NCBI GenBank assembly: GCA_964409905.1
Contig: CAYPET010000008.1
Span: 37,776-101,775 of the forward strand
Direction: 5' to 3'
Source: JAGNRR01 sp964409905
GTDB taxonomy: Bacteria; Bacteroidota; Bacteroidia; Chitinophagales; Chitinophagaceae
DNA: 64,000 nucleotides
The notes beneath the pieces are model-generated. The model did not search any database and had not been told where the DNA came from. It saw only the letters and a program-made list of their open reading frames with translations. Both the position numbers and the translations under genes were made by a program. Of this stretch, positions 8,159-16,596 are shown one piece after another. Each line of letters starts with the position of its first letter. The stretch's first letter is position 1.

Positions 8159-10276
8159 ATGAAGAAGATTATTCTGTTACTCAGTATTTTTTTTATTGCT
8201 CTTGGAGCAAGTGCTCAAATGGTATCAGACCCAACCACCTGGACCTTTAGCCTTAAAAAAGTGAGTGACGACACTTATGATGTAGTAGCTAATTGTAAAA
8301 TCAAACCCGAATGGCATGTTTGGAGTTATAAACCAGGCGGTGACGGCATGCAAGTGCCCACTACTATTACACTGGAAAAAAATAAAAACTTTAGCCTGGT
8401 AGGTTCTCAGCAGGAAAGCGGTAAAAAAAGAAGTGAAGGATTTAAAGGTATTGACGGTATTTGTCATTTTTACGAAAACCAAGTCCGCTTCTATCAACGC
8501 ATTAAAGTGAAGGATAATTTCACTTTGAAGGGCGAACTGAATTACCAAACATGCGATCATGAACAATGTCTCGCGCCGGTGTACAAGCCTTTTAGCTTAA
8601 CCATATCAGATTTTGTAAAAAAGGAACAAGAAAACGAAGCACCCAATGAGGAGACTGAAAAATTAACTGAGGATAGTCTAAAGAATAACGCGACTGTCGT
8701 AAATGAGGACGATACCACAAGTGGAACAAGCACTAGCACTGAAAATGACGGAGAAACTAATACGGCGGCATCTGCAGAAGAAGACTCAGCACCAACTAAA
8801 CGAAAATCTAATTGGCTATTGCTGCTGGAGGGTATTCTTGGTGGTTTAATCTCCATTATTACTCCATGTGTTTTTGCCATGTTGCCTATGACGGTTAGCT
8901 TTTTTATTAAGCGTACCAAGGATAGAAAATCAGGTATTAAAGTGGCCTTGCAGTACTGCTTTAGTATTATTCTGATTTTTGCTTTACTGGGCTTGCTACT
9001 CACTTTTGTGAATAATAAAAGTATCCTTTACGAGTTATCATCTCATTGGATTACCAACCTGGTCTTTTTCATCGTGTTTGTAATTTTTGGCCTTTCATTT
9101 ATGGGCGCCTTTGAAATTACGCTGCCAGCCAAATGGAGCACAGCCGCAGATAAAAAGGCTAATATGTCCAGCTTTACAGGCATCTTCTTTATGGCGCTGA
9201 CGCTGGCTATTGTATCTTTTTCGTGCACCGCCCCTTTCATTGGTGGGTTGATATACGAAATATCGCAAGGCGCCCGCACAGGACCGTTATTTGGCTTTAC
9301 CGGGTTTGGTATTGGTTTGGCAGTGCCGTTTTTACTTTTTGTCATTTTCCCGGGAATGCTCAATGCATTAAATAAGCAAGGAGGATGGCTGAATGCCGTG
9401 AAAGTTACTTTCGGTATTATTGAGCTAGCACTAGCATTTAAGTTTTTAAGCAATGCAGATTTGTATCAAAGTTGGGGGCTGCTAGACAGAGAAATTTTCA
9501 TTGCCATTTGGATTGGTTTGGCTTTATGTTTGGCCCTGTACCTCTTTGGCATAATTCGGTTTTCGCATGATAGCGACTTACCAACAAATGATTTTGGTAA
9601 ACCATACTTAACAGTTACTCGTTCGCTTTTTGCAATAACGGCTTTAGTATTCGCCTTGTATTTATTGCCAGGTATGTGGGGTGCACCTTTAAATGGTATG
9701 GGTGCTTTCGTGCCACCTATGGGCACACAAGATTTCGTTATTGGTGCCGGCGGTGGAAGCTCTGATCAAGCAGTTCATACAAATAGGAATAAGTATGCCA
9801 AAGAGTTTGAAAAATATGAGCCTGAAGTAGTGAGGAAAAATGGCATGAATACTTATTTCGACTATGATGAAGCATTGAAAGCATCTAAGGAACAAGGCAA
9901 ACCAATCATGCTAGACTTTACAGGAATTACTTGTGTCAACTGTCGGAAAATGGAAACCGAAGTTTGGAGCAATCCTGAAGTATTCAATAGAATGAAAAAT
10001 GATTTTATTGTGGCGTCATTATTTTGCGATGCCCGCCAAGTAGCTTTGCCAGTGTCCGAACAGTATGTGGCGGCATCAGGGATAAAAATTACCAGCTTGG
10101 GGCAAAAAAACCTCGATATTCAAGGTACAAAGTATCATTCGAACACACAACCTTATTACTTTTTCATTGATGAGAATGAAAACTTGCTGGCTGAAAAAGG
10201 TTATGGTTATGATTCCGATGCGCAGAAATTCATCGAGCACTTAGATAACGTTTTGGACAAATACAAGCAGCGTTAA
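8159..10276 (+). CDS. dsbD: Thiol:disulfide interchange protein DsbD
   Basis: A 705-residue inner membrane reductase that passes electrons from cytosolic thioredoxin to periplasmic substrates. In order it has a signal peptide; an alpha domain with CDHEQC at about residues 132-137; an acidic Thr/Ser/Glu linker (about 165-215); eight or so helices with the paired membrane cysteines in ITPCVFAMLP and SFSCTAPF; and a C-terminal thioredoxin domain with FTGITCVNCRKME. All three redox pairs are present, so the relay should work. The long acidic linker is unusual beside E. coli DsbD but common in Bacteroidota. It is the last gene of the plus-strand run and converges with the kinase locus. Confidence 0.95.
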   Translation: MKKIILLLSIFFIALGASAQMVSDPTTWTFSLKKVSDDTYDVVANCKIKPEWHVWSYKPGGDGMQVPTTITLEKNKNFSLVGSQQESGKKRSEGFKGIDGICHFYENQVRFYQRIKVKDNFTLKGELNYQTCDHEQCLAPVYKPFSLTISDFVKKEQENEAPNEETEKLTEDSLKNNATVVNEDDTTSGTSTSTENDGETNTAASAEEDSAPTKRKSNWLLLLEGILGGLISIITPCVFAMLPMTVSFFIKRTKDRKSGIKVALQYCFSIILIFALLGLLLTFVNNKSILYELSSHWITNLVFFIVFVIFGLSFMGAFEITLPAKWSTAADKKANMSSFTGIFFMALTLAIVSFSCTAPFIGGLIYEISQGARTGPLFGFTGFGIGLAVPFLLFVIFPGMLNALNKQGGWLNAVKVTFGIIELALAFKFLSNADLYQSWGLLDREIFIAIWIGLALCLALYLFGIIRFSHDSDLPTNDFGKPYLTVTRSLFAITALVFALYLLPGMWGAPLNGMGAFVPPMGTQDFVIGAGGGSSDQAVHTNRNKYAKEFEKYEPEVVRKNGMNTYFDYDEALKASKEQGKPIMLDFTGITCVNCRKMETEVWSNPEVFNRMKNDFIVASLFCDARQVALPVSEQYVAASGIKITSLGQKNLDIQGTKYHSNTQPYYFFIDENENLLAEKGYGYDSDAQKFIEHLDNVLDKYKQR

Positions 10277-10296
10277 AAAAATAATGATGGCATTTC

Positions 10297-10551
10297 CTAC
10301 TCTGTAGCATGCCTCTGGTATTCTATTAACCAATTGACTTGTTTCTTTAGCCTTGACAACTGTGCGCTAATTTGTTCAGATGAAGAATACTGCGGCACAG
10401 GCTTGCTCAGTTTACTTGCCATAGCTTCTTTTCGCATTTGCAATGTCAACATTCGTTTTTCATAATGCCACTGCTGTTTCTTTATGATGAACACAAAAAG
10501 AAAGAACACTCCCAATACTAAAACAAGAAATAATCCGATAAGCAACGTCAT
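10297..10551 (-). CDS. Small membrane protein with coiled-coil tail
   Basis: An 84-residue protein: one N-terminal helix (TLLIGLFLVLVLGVFFLFVFII), then a basic and glutamine-rich stretch, then a short amphipathic helix (AQLSRLKKQVNWLIEYQ). I do not recognise a family. The architecture recalls PspB-like or kinase-accessory small membrane proteins. It lies 83 bases downstream of the split histidine kinase on the same strand and could be co-transcribed with it. The ATG at 10551 is the only good start. Confidence 0.5.
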   Translation of the reverse strand: MTLLIGLFLVLVLGVFFLFVFIIKKQQWHYEKRMLTLQMRKEAMASKLSKPVPQYSSSEQISAQLSRLKKQVNWLIEYQRHATE

Positions 10552-10634
10552 AGATTCATGAGAAAGTTCATAATCAAATAGGAGTTCAAAAATGACACAA
10601 TTAACATTGTTCGTAAATACGACAATTGCCCTAT

Positions 10635-11036
10635 TTATGAAAGTTGTACACGAAGCGCGACCTTTGTGCCGGGTTGCATTGACTGTAATGACAAGGAACC
10701 AGCCATTTTCTCTGCACGATTTTGCATAGATGCAATGCCGTACCCTTGCTGTTTGTTAGTATCTGAAAAACCATGCCCGTCATCGATTATTTGAACGTCC
10801 AAGAAATTTTTGGATGGTTTTACATCAACCGTAATATTGTTGGCTTTAGCATGTTTGATGGCGTTATTCACTGCCTCTTGCACAATGCGGTATACATCAA
10901 TACCCAACTTTGTATTGACGGCTAAAGCTTTGTCATGCTTAGGATAATGAACTGTAAAATCCACATTGTGTACCGATTTTTTAGCACGATCTATGAATTG
11001 TAGGGTTCGAATACGTAAATCTTCCAGGGTAATCTC
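10635..11036 (-). pseudogene. ATPase half of histidine kinase, beyond an in-frame TAG
   Basis: The reading frame continues for 133 codons past the TAG at 11037-11039 and encodes the ATP-binding (HATPase_c) domain that the upstream segment lacks. It starts with EITLEDLRIRTLQF, exactly the sequence expected after WAMNK in this kinase family. The N box is VQEAVNNAIKHAKAN, the G1 box is DDGHGF and the G2 box is GYGIASMQNRAE. All key residues look intact, so the lesion is either recent, a sequencing error, or suppressed. The only possible internal start is the GTG at 10964, without a visible ribosome site; starting there would lose the first 24 residues. Confidence 0.8.
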
Positions 11037-11039
11037 CTA
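11037..11039 (-). other. In-frame TAG interrupting the histidine kinase
   Basis: Read on the minus strand the codons are ATG AAT AAA TAG GAG ATT ACC CTG, that is M-N-K-stop-E-I-T-L. Both sides are in the same frame and both match the family. One base change from GAG, CAG or AAG would create this TAG. TAG also ends an ordinary gene in this window (at 6000), so codon reassignment is unlikely. Confidence 0.9.
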
Positions 11040-12557
11040 TTTATTCATTGCCCAGACAGTATCACGCAAATCATTAATTGTATCGCGGGTGAAGTCACCA
11101 ATTTGATTCACTTTCTCGAATAATGGTAAATGTTCAACATCAAATTGTTTTAAATTATCGAGCGAGGCAATTATAAATGTGAGTTGAGAACCAATGTTAT
11201 CATGCAATTCTTTAGATATTTCAATCCGTTGTTGTTGCAGATTATTTTGATTCTCAATTTTTATTAGTGCTTGTTTTAGTTCATGCTCATTTATCAATTG
11301 CTGATTGCGCAGTCGCTGCTGCCTAAAGAGCAAATAACCAATCAATGCCAGCAGGAATGCCAAGGCCAGTGAGGACAAAATAATGAGATTTTTTTGCTTA
11401 TTGCTTGCCCGACTTTTTTGCAAGGCCAACTCTTTTTTTTGTGTTTGGTATTTGGTTTCCAGATTTTGCAAAGCCTCTGCTGTAGACGCTTTAAATTTAT
11501 CGGCGGTTGCTGCATAAAACTGGTTATTATATTCTTGCCCCTTTTGAACATTGCCTATGGCAAAATAGGCTTGTGCCAGTATTTTGTAGATATCAACATT
11601 AGCAAAATCTATAGAGGTATCCGCGCGAACTATGGCCAAACAATCTTCACCCATTTTTATGGCATCATGATGTTGCTTTTTAAGAAGATATATTTCTGCC
11701 AGTCCGCTTAGTGTACCTACCTTTTTATTTGGATTAAAAGGCACCGCTTCCGGCCTATTGTAAGATGCAAGGAATAATTTAAAAGCACGTTCGTATTGCC
11801 GCTGTTTCAAGTACAGCGAAGCGAGTGATTGAATAATTTCATAGTACAATACTTTATCTCTGCCCTTTTCAGCAATTGCCCTGCCCGCTAAGAGCATTTG
11901 TTCGGCTTTTTTAGCATCCTGTAGTTTGGTGTAGCAAATACCCAAATTATTGTAAGACACCGCTTGGCCATGTTCATCTTTTCCTTTAGTTCGTATGGCT
12001 AAGGCCAGTTTATGGTATTTAATGGCTTTGTTGCACAATTCCATATCCTGGTATATCAGTCCAATATTATTGTAGGTGGCATCTTTGCGGTCATATTTGC
12101 CTCCTAACCGATCAGCAAGTTTTAAAGATTGAAAATAATAATCAAGTGCTTTTTCATTATCGCCTTTGTTCCAATTGAACATGCCCAGATTATTCAATGT
12201 ATGCTCCTCATGCACGGCAAAATGATGCTCACGGCTATACTGCAATGACTTTAGAAACATCATATTAGCTGAATCAGACTTGCCAATTATATCATAGAAA
12301 ACACCCTGTACGTTCAATAGTGAATTGAAACCATATTCCTGCCCTTTTAGTTTTGCAATGGCCTCAACCTCGCGCATACTTTTTCTGGCCTGCTCCTGAT
12401 CATTAAAAATATAATAACACACCAGTTTGTTATACAAGTCTATTTTGATAGAGTTGTCGGTCTCAGCCTTTATCAAATTACCTAAACTATCAGCAACATT
12501 TTTTTGTGCAAGAGTGACGTGACTAATAATAAGGAAAGCAAATAGTAATCTTTTCAC
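11037..12557 (-). CDS. TPR sensor histidine kinase, N-terminal part (truncated by TAG)
   Basis: A 506-residue product with a signal peptide (VKRLLFAFLIISHVTLAQ), about six tetratricopeptide repeats (for example NLGMFNWNKGDNEKALDYY and NNIGLIYQDMELCNKAIKYH), one membrane helix (about residues 388-410), a coiled coil, and the HisKA_3 dimerisation box ELHDNIGSQLTF with the phospho-accepting His at about 452. It stops before the ATPase domain, so alone it cannot autophosphorylate. TPR-HisKA_3 kinases of Bacteroidota normally pair with a NarL/LuxR-type regulator; none is encoded here. The start is GTG at 12557, since the TTG at 12578 overlaps the -7 promoter element. Confidence 0.85.
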   Translation of the reverse strand: MKRLLFAFLIISHVTLAQKNVADSLGNLIKAETDNSIKIDLYNKLVCYYIFNDQEQARKSMREVEAIAKLKGQEYGFNSLLNVQGVFYDIIGKSDSANMMFLKSLQYSREHHFAVHEEHTLNNLGMFNWNKGDNEKALDYYFQSLKLADRLGGKYDRKDATYNNIGLIYQDMELCNKAIKYHKLALAIRTKGKDEHGQAVSYNNLGICYTKLQDAKKAEQMLLAGRAIAEKGRDKVLYYEIIQSLASLYLKQRQYERAFKLFLASYNRPEAVPFNPNKKVGTLSGLAEIYLLKKQHHDAIKMGEDCLAIVRADTSIDFANVDIYKILAQAYFAIGNVQKGQEYNNQFYAATADKFKASTAEALQNLETKYQTQKKELALQKSRASNKQKNLIILSSLALAFLLALIGYLLFRQQRLRNQQLINEHELKQALIKIENQNNLQQQRIEISKELHDNIGSQLTFIIASLDNLKQFDVEHLPLFEKVNQIGDFTRDTINDLRDTVWAMNK

Positions 12558-12575
12558 ACCATCGTTTTGATAGTT

Positions 12576-12583
12576 CAAAAATA
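12576..12583 (-). promoter_or_regulatory. Promoter -7 element of the histidine kinase (TATTTTTG)
   Basis: An exact TAnnTTTG match, 18 bases before the GTG at 12557, with ATTG (three of four to TTTG) 17 bases further upstream. It overlaps the alternative TTG start at 12578 and so argues for the downstream GTG. Confidence 0.5.
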
Positions 12584-12787
12584 GGCAATTCAGTTCGAGC
12601 CAATATAAAAATGATCACTCAATATACTGGCATCGGACAAATCAAGACAATAAATATGTGTCGTATAAAATCAATGCTCAACATCAGATAAAGAACAGTA
12701 TTAAACAGTATAAAAAAATCATTGTTGTTAATTACAACTGTACTTTGGTTCACCACTAAGGGTTTATTATACCTGAATAAAAGTTAA

Positions 12788-12795
12788 TAATTTTG
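12788..12795 (+). promoter_or_regulatory. Promoter -7 element of the YdeI-like gene (TAATTTTG)
   Basis: An exact TAnnTTTG match, 33 bases before the ATG at 12829. A weak TTTA lies 21 bases upstream of it. It sits in the 271-base gap between the kinase and this gene. Confidence 0.4.
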
Positions 12796-12828
12796 AGAAC
12801 GAAGAATCTCAACACCAAATTTTACCAA

Positions 12829-13020
12829 ATGAACAATATTATCCATGACCAAATAAATGCCTATCTTGCAAGCACCCCACATATCCTGCAATCTTTTGAA
12901 AGACTCTCACCAAGCCATAAAAAAGAATATATATCATGGATTGCGGAGGCCAAAAAAGAAACTACCAGAGAAAAACGCCTTGCGCAAATGAAAGAAATGC
13001 TGGCTATTAAAAAATCTTGA
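12829..13020 (+). CDS. YdeI/OmpD-associated (OmdA) domain small protein
   Basis: A 63-residue protein consisting of the C-terminal OmdA-type motif: FERLSPSHKKEYISWIAEAKKETTREKR. This helical module is normally the tail of longer YdeI-like (bacteriocin-protection) proteins; here it stands alone. The ATG at 12829 is chosen over an upstream in-frame TTG at 12793, because the TTG overlaps a -7 promoter element. It converges with the DinB gene. Its molecular role is unknown. Confidence 0.75.
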   Translation: MNNIIHDQINAYLASTPHILQSFERLSPSHKKEYISWIAEAKKETTREKRLAQMKEMLAIKKS

Positions 13021-13029
13021 GCAAAGATG

Positions 13030-13554
13030 CTAATTTAGGTATTTTTCTTTTAGGACATCAATATGGTGTAATTCATGGCCGGCGATAATAAACAAAATAG
13101 CTCGTACAGAGAATACTACATTATTCGCAGTGCCCTCTTGTTCGAAGGATGATACATCCAACCCTCTGAATAAGGCTATAGTAGCACGACGATTAGTTTC
13201 ATACTCTTCTTTGATTTGCAACTTTGACTTCAAGTTGGCATTGGATTTTAGCACATAGGCATCTTGGTCAAAACCGGGCAATGCTTGCACTTCTCCCCGG
13301 GCAATACACAATGCTCTGTAGGCAAATATTCGTTCAGTGTCAATGATATGGCTCAGTACTTGCATAATAGTCCATTTGCCGGCGGCATAAGTTTTATGTA
13401 AATCTTTGCTGCTAACCGAATTAATAATGGCCAACATGTTTGACTGTTGCTTTTTTAAAAGAGCAATAACATCTTTCGTTTGTCCTACTTTTTCGATATA
13501 GGGTGTATAAAAGGGGGGATATTCTTTCGCTAATGGCTTTTCGCGATATTGCAT
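13030..13554 (-). CDS. DinB family protein
   Basis: A 174-residue four-helix-bundle protein of the DinB_2 type, a family that includes metal-dependent thiol transferases (bacillithiol and mycothiol enzymes). The three-His metal site is visible: His in LSHIIDTERIF and two His in AGHELHHIDVLKEKY. The segment YRALCIARGEVQALPGFDQDAYV is typical. It begins one base before the preceding TraB/GumN stop, so they are translated from one mRNA. The substrate is unknown. Confidence 0.88.
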   Translation of the reverse strand: MQYREKPLAKEYPPFYTPYIEKVGQTKDVIALLKKQQSNMLAIINSVSSKDLHKTYAAGKWTIMQVLSHIIDTERIFAYRALCIARGEVQALPGFDQDAYVLKSNANLKSKLQIKEEYETNRRATIALFRGLDVSSFEQEGTANNVVFSVRAILFIIAGHELHHIDVLKEKYLN

Positions 13555-13555
13555 A

Positions 13556-14407
13556 TTATAGTTTTTCTACTTTATATCCTTGTTGTTTTAATAAACTGAT
13601 TAAACCATCAGGACCATACAAATGTAATGAGCCAACTAATACAAATGCTTTAGTACCACTCTCGAGGTATGATAATATTTTCGGCATCCAGCTATTATTT
13701 CTATCCGCCATTAAGGAGGTATAAGTATCCAGGTAGGCTGACTTCATTTTTGTAATTTCCTCTTCCATTTTATCGGAAGCACCAGTTTTCCAATTTTCAA
13801 TTAACTGGTCCATTTCATCTTGCATTTCGTCCATACTATTCAGCGAATAATTTACAAATGCATTTTCGTCTCCATCACCCATGCTCGTCATTTTCTCTAG
13901 CTGCACCTCCACCGACTCTAACTGTTGGATTTCTTTCTTATCTGCAATAGCTTTATTAGTAAAATACATATCCACACCTTGGGCACTCATACCCACAGCT
14001 TGCATATTCATTGCCGACAAAGTAGTTATGGCCAATGCAGGTTTCATTTTTTGCATCATGGCTATTGGCAGATTGTATTCGTCAAATGCTGCTTCCAATT
14101 TTGCATATGTGGTATCGGCTAAAACTGTTTTTAACGTTCGGTCGTCTTGATACATCCCCTTTAACATCAATTTTTGAGCAATATTGCGGTCTTGGAGCAC
14201 TTTTGTATCCGTTTCAAATGTTACTACTTCAGCATCATTATAAGCCAAATCAAATTCATCTGGCAATGGATAGTCCTGTGCGCGAAGTAAGTGAACTGTG
14301 CCACCCAGATAAATAACACGCCTATCCTTACTAACTTTATACACAGTAGTTTGGGCTGTGGCCGAAGAGGTAATAAAACCTATTAGCAAAAAGATCAAAT
14401 TTCTCAT
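13556..14407 (-). CDS. TraB/GumN family protein
   Basis: A 283-residue secreted protein of the TraB/PrgY/GumN family. It has a signal peptide (MRNLIFLLIGFITSSATAQ), the N-terminal family motif YLGGTVHLLRAQDYPLP, a conserved Glu after it (VVTFETD), and the C-terminal VLVGSLHLYGPDGLISLLKQQGYKVEKL. The two GxxH motifs suggest a metal-dependent hydrolase of the EreA/Tiki type. The ATG at 14407 starts the signal peptide; the frame is open further upstream to 14506 but without signal. It probably forms an operon with the DinB gene. Confidence 0.88.
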   Translation of the reverse strand: MRNLIFLLIGFITSSATAQTTVYKVSKDRRVIYLGGTVHLLRAQDYPLPDEFDLAYNDAEVVTFETDTKVLQDRNIAQKLMLKGMYQDDRTLKTVLADTTYAKLEAAFDEYNLPIAMMQKMKPALAITTLSAMNMQAVGMSAQGVDMYFTNKAIADKKEIQQLESVEVQLEKMTSMGDGDENAFVNYSLNSMDEMQDEMDQLIENWKTGASDKMEEEITKMKSAYLDTYTSLMADRNNSWMPKILSYLESGTKAFVLVGSLHLYGPDGLISLLKQQGYKVEKL

Positions 14408-14575
14408 AGTTATCCAGGTAGAGTCAAACAGTATTCCAATTTGGTAATAATGGACGAAACTACCATTTTGAAAACAAGACACTGTCTTTTTGTCCAGTAA
14501 ATCCAATATGCTCTTCCCACATTGGCCATAGTTGAGGTAGAATAAAAAAGTTGATTTTAATTACTTTAGTACATC

Positions 14576-14953
14576 ATGGACGTTTACGAAACATTTTTGA
14601 ATAAGTTGCCCAATCCAGACTTGCTAAAGGTTTGTAATACCTTGTATGAAGAGTTAATGGTCTTTCCGCAACTAAAAATGCTCAGGAAGTTTAATCTTCC
14701 GTTCTTTTACGGCAAGACATGGATTTGTTATTTTAACCTCGTTAAAAAGAATCAAATCGAGCTTTGTTTTGTTCGGGCAAGAGAGTTGCCTTCAAAAGAA
14801 TTGCTGGACTTTAAAGGACGAAGTATGGTTGCAGGCTTGAGCTATAAAGTAGTTGATGATATTGATTTGGGCATAGTTAAGCTCCTTTTAGAAGAAGCCA
14901 TCACATTGGATAATCAGCTGCCATTCTCTTCGGTAAAGAGAAAAGATAAATAA
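14576..14953 (+). CDS. DUF1801 (YdhG-like) domain protein
   Basis: A 125-residue soluble protein with the fold pattern of the DUF1801 family: an N-terminal helix (FLNKLPNPDLLKVCNTLYEEL), then KFNLPFFYGKTWICYFNLVKKNQIELCFVRA and a C-terminal helix. The family has no agreed function. It is monocistronic, with 168 bases of non-coding DNA upstream and 121 downstream. Confidence 0.68.
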   Translation: MDVYETFLNKLPNPDLLKVCNTLYEELMVFPQLKMLRKFNLPFFYGKTWICYFNLVKKNQIELCFVRARELPSKELLDFKGRSMVAGLSYKVVDDIDLGIVKLLLEEAITLDNQLPFSSVKRKDK

Positions 14954-15074
14954 ATTGTGCTTCGGCAATAATTTGTATCGATAACGTCAACACTTTTTTT
15001 ACTATAAAACACGTGTCCAAAAAAGTCTTTTTTTATCCGTCATCGTTCCTTGTATAATGCACTAAATTAGCAAT

Positions 15075-15755
15075 ATGAAAATGCATTATTACGGTCATTC
15101 TTGTTTCACCATTACAGCAAACAACAAGACGATACTCTTCGATCCGTTCATTAGCGGCAACCCGAAAGCGAACGATGTAGACATTAATGCAATTCAATGT
15201 GACTACATTCTTGTTTCGCATGGCCATGCCGATCATATATTAGATTGCGAATCCATAGCGTTGCGCACAGGTGCCAAGGTAGTATGCTCATGGGAGGTGC
15301 ACGAATGGCTAAATAAAAAAGGTATTCATAACACACACCCAATGAATACCGGTGGAAGTTGGGATTTTGGTGATTTCAGTATAAAGTGTGTTGTTGCACA
15401 ACATTCCAGCGGCTTGCCTGATGGTAGCTATGGAGGTAACCCAATGGGTTTTATTGTAAGCACCTCAGGGCGCACATTATACTATGCTGGCGATACGGCC
15501 TTAACCATGGATATGCAATTAATACCGAAATGGGCGAAAGTAGATGTAGCGATATTGCCCTTGGGTGATAATTTCACTATGGGGGCAGAAGATGCTGTAT
15601 TAGCGGCTAAAATGGTAGAAACAAACAAAGTCATTGGTGTGCATTTTGACACATTTGGTTTTATTGAAATCGACCACGCCAAAACCATGGAACTATTTGA
15701 AAAGGAAAATATTAGCTTGATGCTACCCGAAATCAATACCCATTTCGAAATCTAA
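15075..15755 (+). CDS. Metal-dependent hydrolase, UPF0173 family
   Basis: A 226-residue metallo-beta-lactamase-fold protein. It has the zinc motif HGHADH at residues 50-55, further ligand positions in VAQHSSG and YYAGDTALTMD, and a final His in IGVHFDTFG. Length and motif order fit the UPF0173 (YtkL) group, which lacks a proven substrate. TAAATTAG, one base off the -7 consensus, ends four bases before the ATG. Its stop codon overlaps the stop of the convergent radC. Confidence 0.92.
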   Translation: MKMHYYGHSCFTITANNKTILFDPFISGNPKANDVDINAIQCDYILVSHGHADHILDCESIALRTGAKVVCSWEVHEWLNKKGIHNTHPMNTGGSWDFGDFSIKCVVAQHSSGLPDGSYGGNPMGFIVSTSGRTLYYAGDTALTMDMQLIPKWAKVDVAILPLGDNFTMGAEDAVLAAKMVETNKVIGVHFDTFGFIEIDHAKTMELFEKENISLMLPEINTHFEI

Positions 15756-16447
15756 ACCATCATTGCCTCATCAGCAAAACTGTAATATTTATTATTGCCA
15801 ATAATTAAATGATCGATGACAGCCAAGTCTAATAATTTGCCACCATCAACCAGTTTTCGAGTAATATTTTTATCTGCCTGACTGGGCGTAATGTTACCAC
15901 TAGGGTGATTATGCGCTACGATAATCTGAGTGACATTCTTAAGCGCCAGCGCTTTACTAAATATGATACGCGGATCTACAACTGTAGCTGTTAGTCCTCC
16001 GGCACTAATTGCCGTTACCTGTACTACCTGATTGCCCTGATCAAGAAAAAGAGCAAAGCAATGCTCTTGCATTGCGTTAGTAAAGTAAGGACTTATAACT
16101 TCATAGGCATCCCGACTACTAGATACTTTTGTCCGTTGTAAAGCCTGTGCTAGCTTCCCCCGCCTCCCTAATTCGATAGCAGCCAAAAGCGTTACCGCCT
16201 TTTTGGGGCCTAGTCCTTTCACATTTTTCAAGTCATTTAGGTCTAGTTGAGCAAAGTTGATCAAATCCTGACCCGCTATTTGCAATAGCTGTTTGGCAAT
16301 ATCAAGTGCTGACAAATTTTTAGTGCCGGTATTTATCAAAATAGCTAGGAGCTCTGCATTGGTTAATGCCTGTGCGCCTTTGTCAATTAGTTTCTCGCGA
16401 GGCCTATCCTCGTTTGCCCAATTTTTTATACTTACATGATGTGTCAT
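15752..16447 (-). CDS. radC: RadC family JAB-domain protein
   Basis: A 231-residue protein with N-terminal helix-hairpin-helix (NVKGLGPKKAVTLLAAIELGRR, about 75-97) and C-terminal JAB1/MPN-type metalloprotease-like domain with HNHPSG at 179-184 and Asp 192. The family was named for DNA repair but the repair role in E. coli was retracted, and its true activity is not known. It overlaps the convergent hydrolase gene by four bases. Confidence 0.94.
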   Translation of the reverse strand: MTHHVSIKNWANEDRPREKLIDKGAQALTNAELLAILINTGTKNLSALDIAKQLLQIAGQDLINFAQLDLNDLKNVKGLGPKKAVTLLAAIELGRRGKLAQALQRTKVSSSRDAYEVISPYFTNAMQEHCFALFLDQGNQVVQVTAISAGGLTATVVDPRIIFSKALALKNVTQIIVAHNHPSGNITPSQADKNITRKLVDGGKLLDLAVIDHLIIGNNKYYSFADEAMMV

Positions 16448-16596
16448 AATATAGGCGCATTTAGCAACCGAATTTCGATTGCATCAAATTTACTGATTCC
16501 TTTAATCAAAATATTCAATTTTTATTTTAGAAAGTAACAATACAAGCCCCTGTTAAACTTACATCTTGTTCTATTGTAAGAGGAAATCCAAGGCGA

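Noticed and set aside
8557..9453. Long open frames antisense to dsbD
   Set aside because: They are rich in Ser, Pro and Lys, fit the reverse of a membrane-protein gene, and match no family.
11037..11039. TAG as a recoded sense codon (genetic code change, pyrrolysine)
   Set aside because: TAG ends the ordinary gene at 6000 directly before the next start, and no pyl genes are visible.
12558..12828. Small repeats (ACAGTAT twice, GTTGT-TAATT-ACAAC) in the gap upstream of the YdeI-like gene
   Set aside because: Short, AT-rich and within chance expectation for this composition; no feature beyond the promoter element is supported.
12793..13020. Longer form of the YdeI-like protein starting at TTG 12793
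   Set aside because: The TTG overlaps an exact promoter -7 element, so it would not be in the mRNA.
16558..16580. CTTACA/TGTAAG hairpin after the NUDIX gene
   Set aside because: Only a 6-bp stem with an 11-base loop and no good U tract; too weak to call a terminator.
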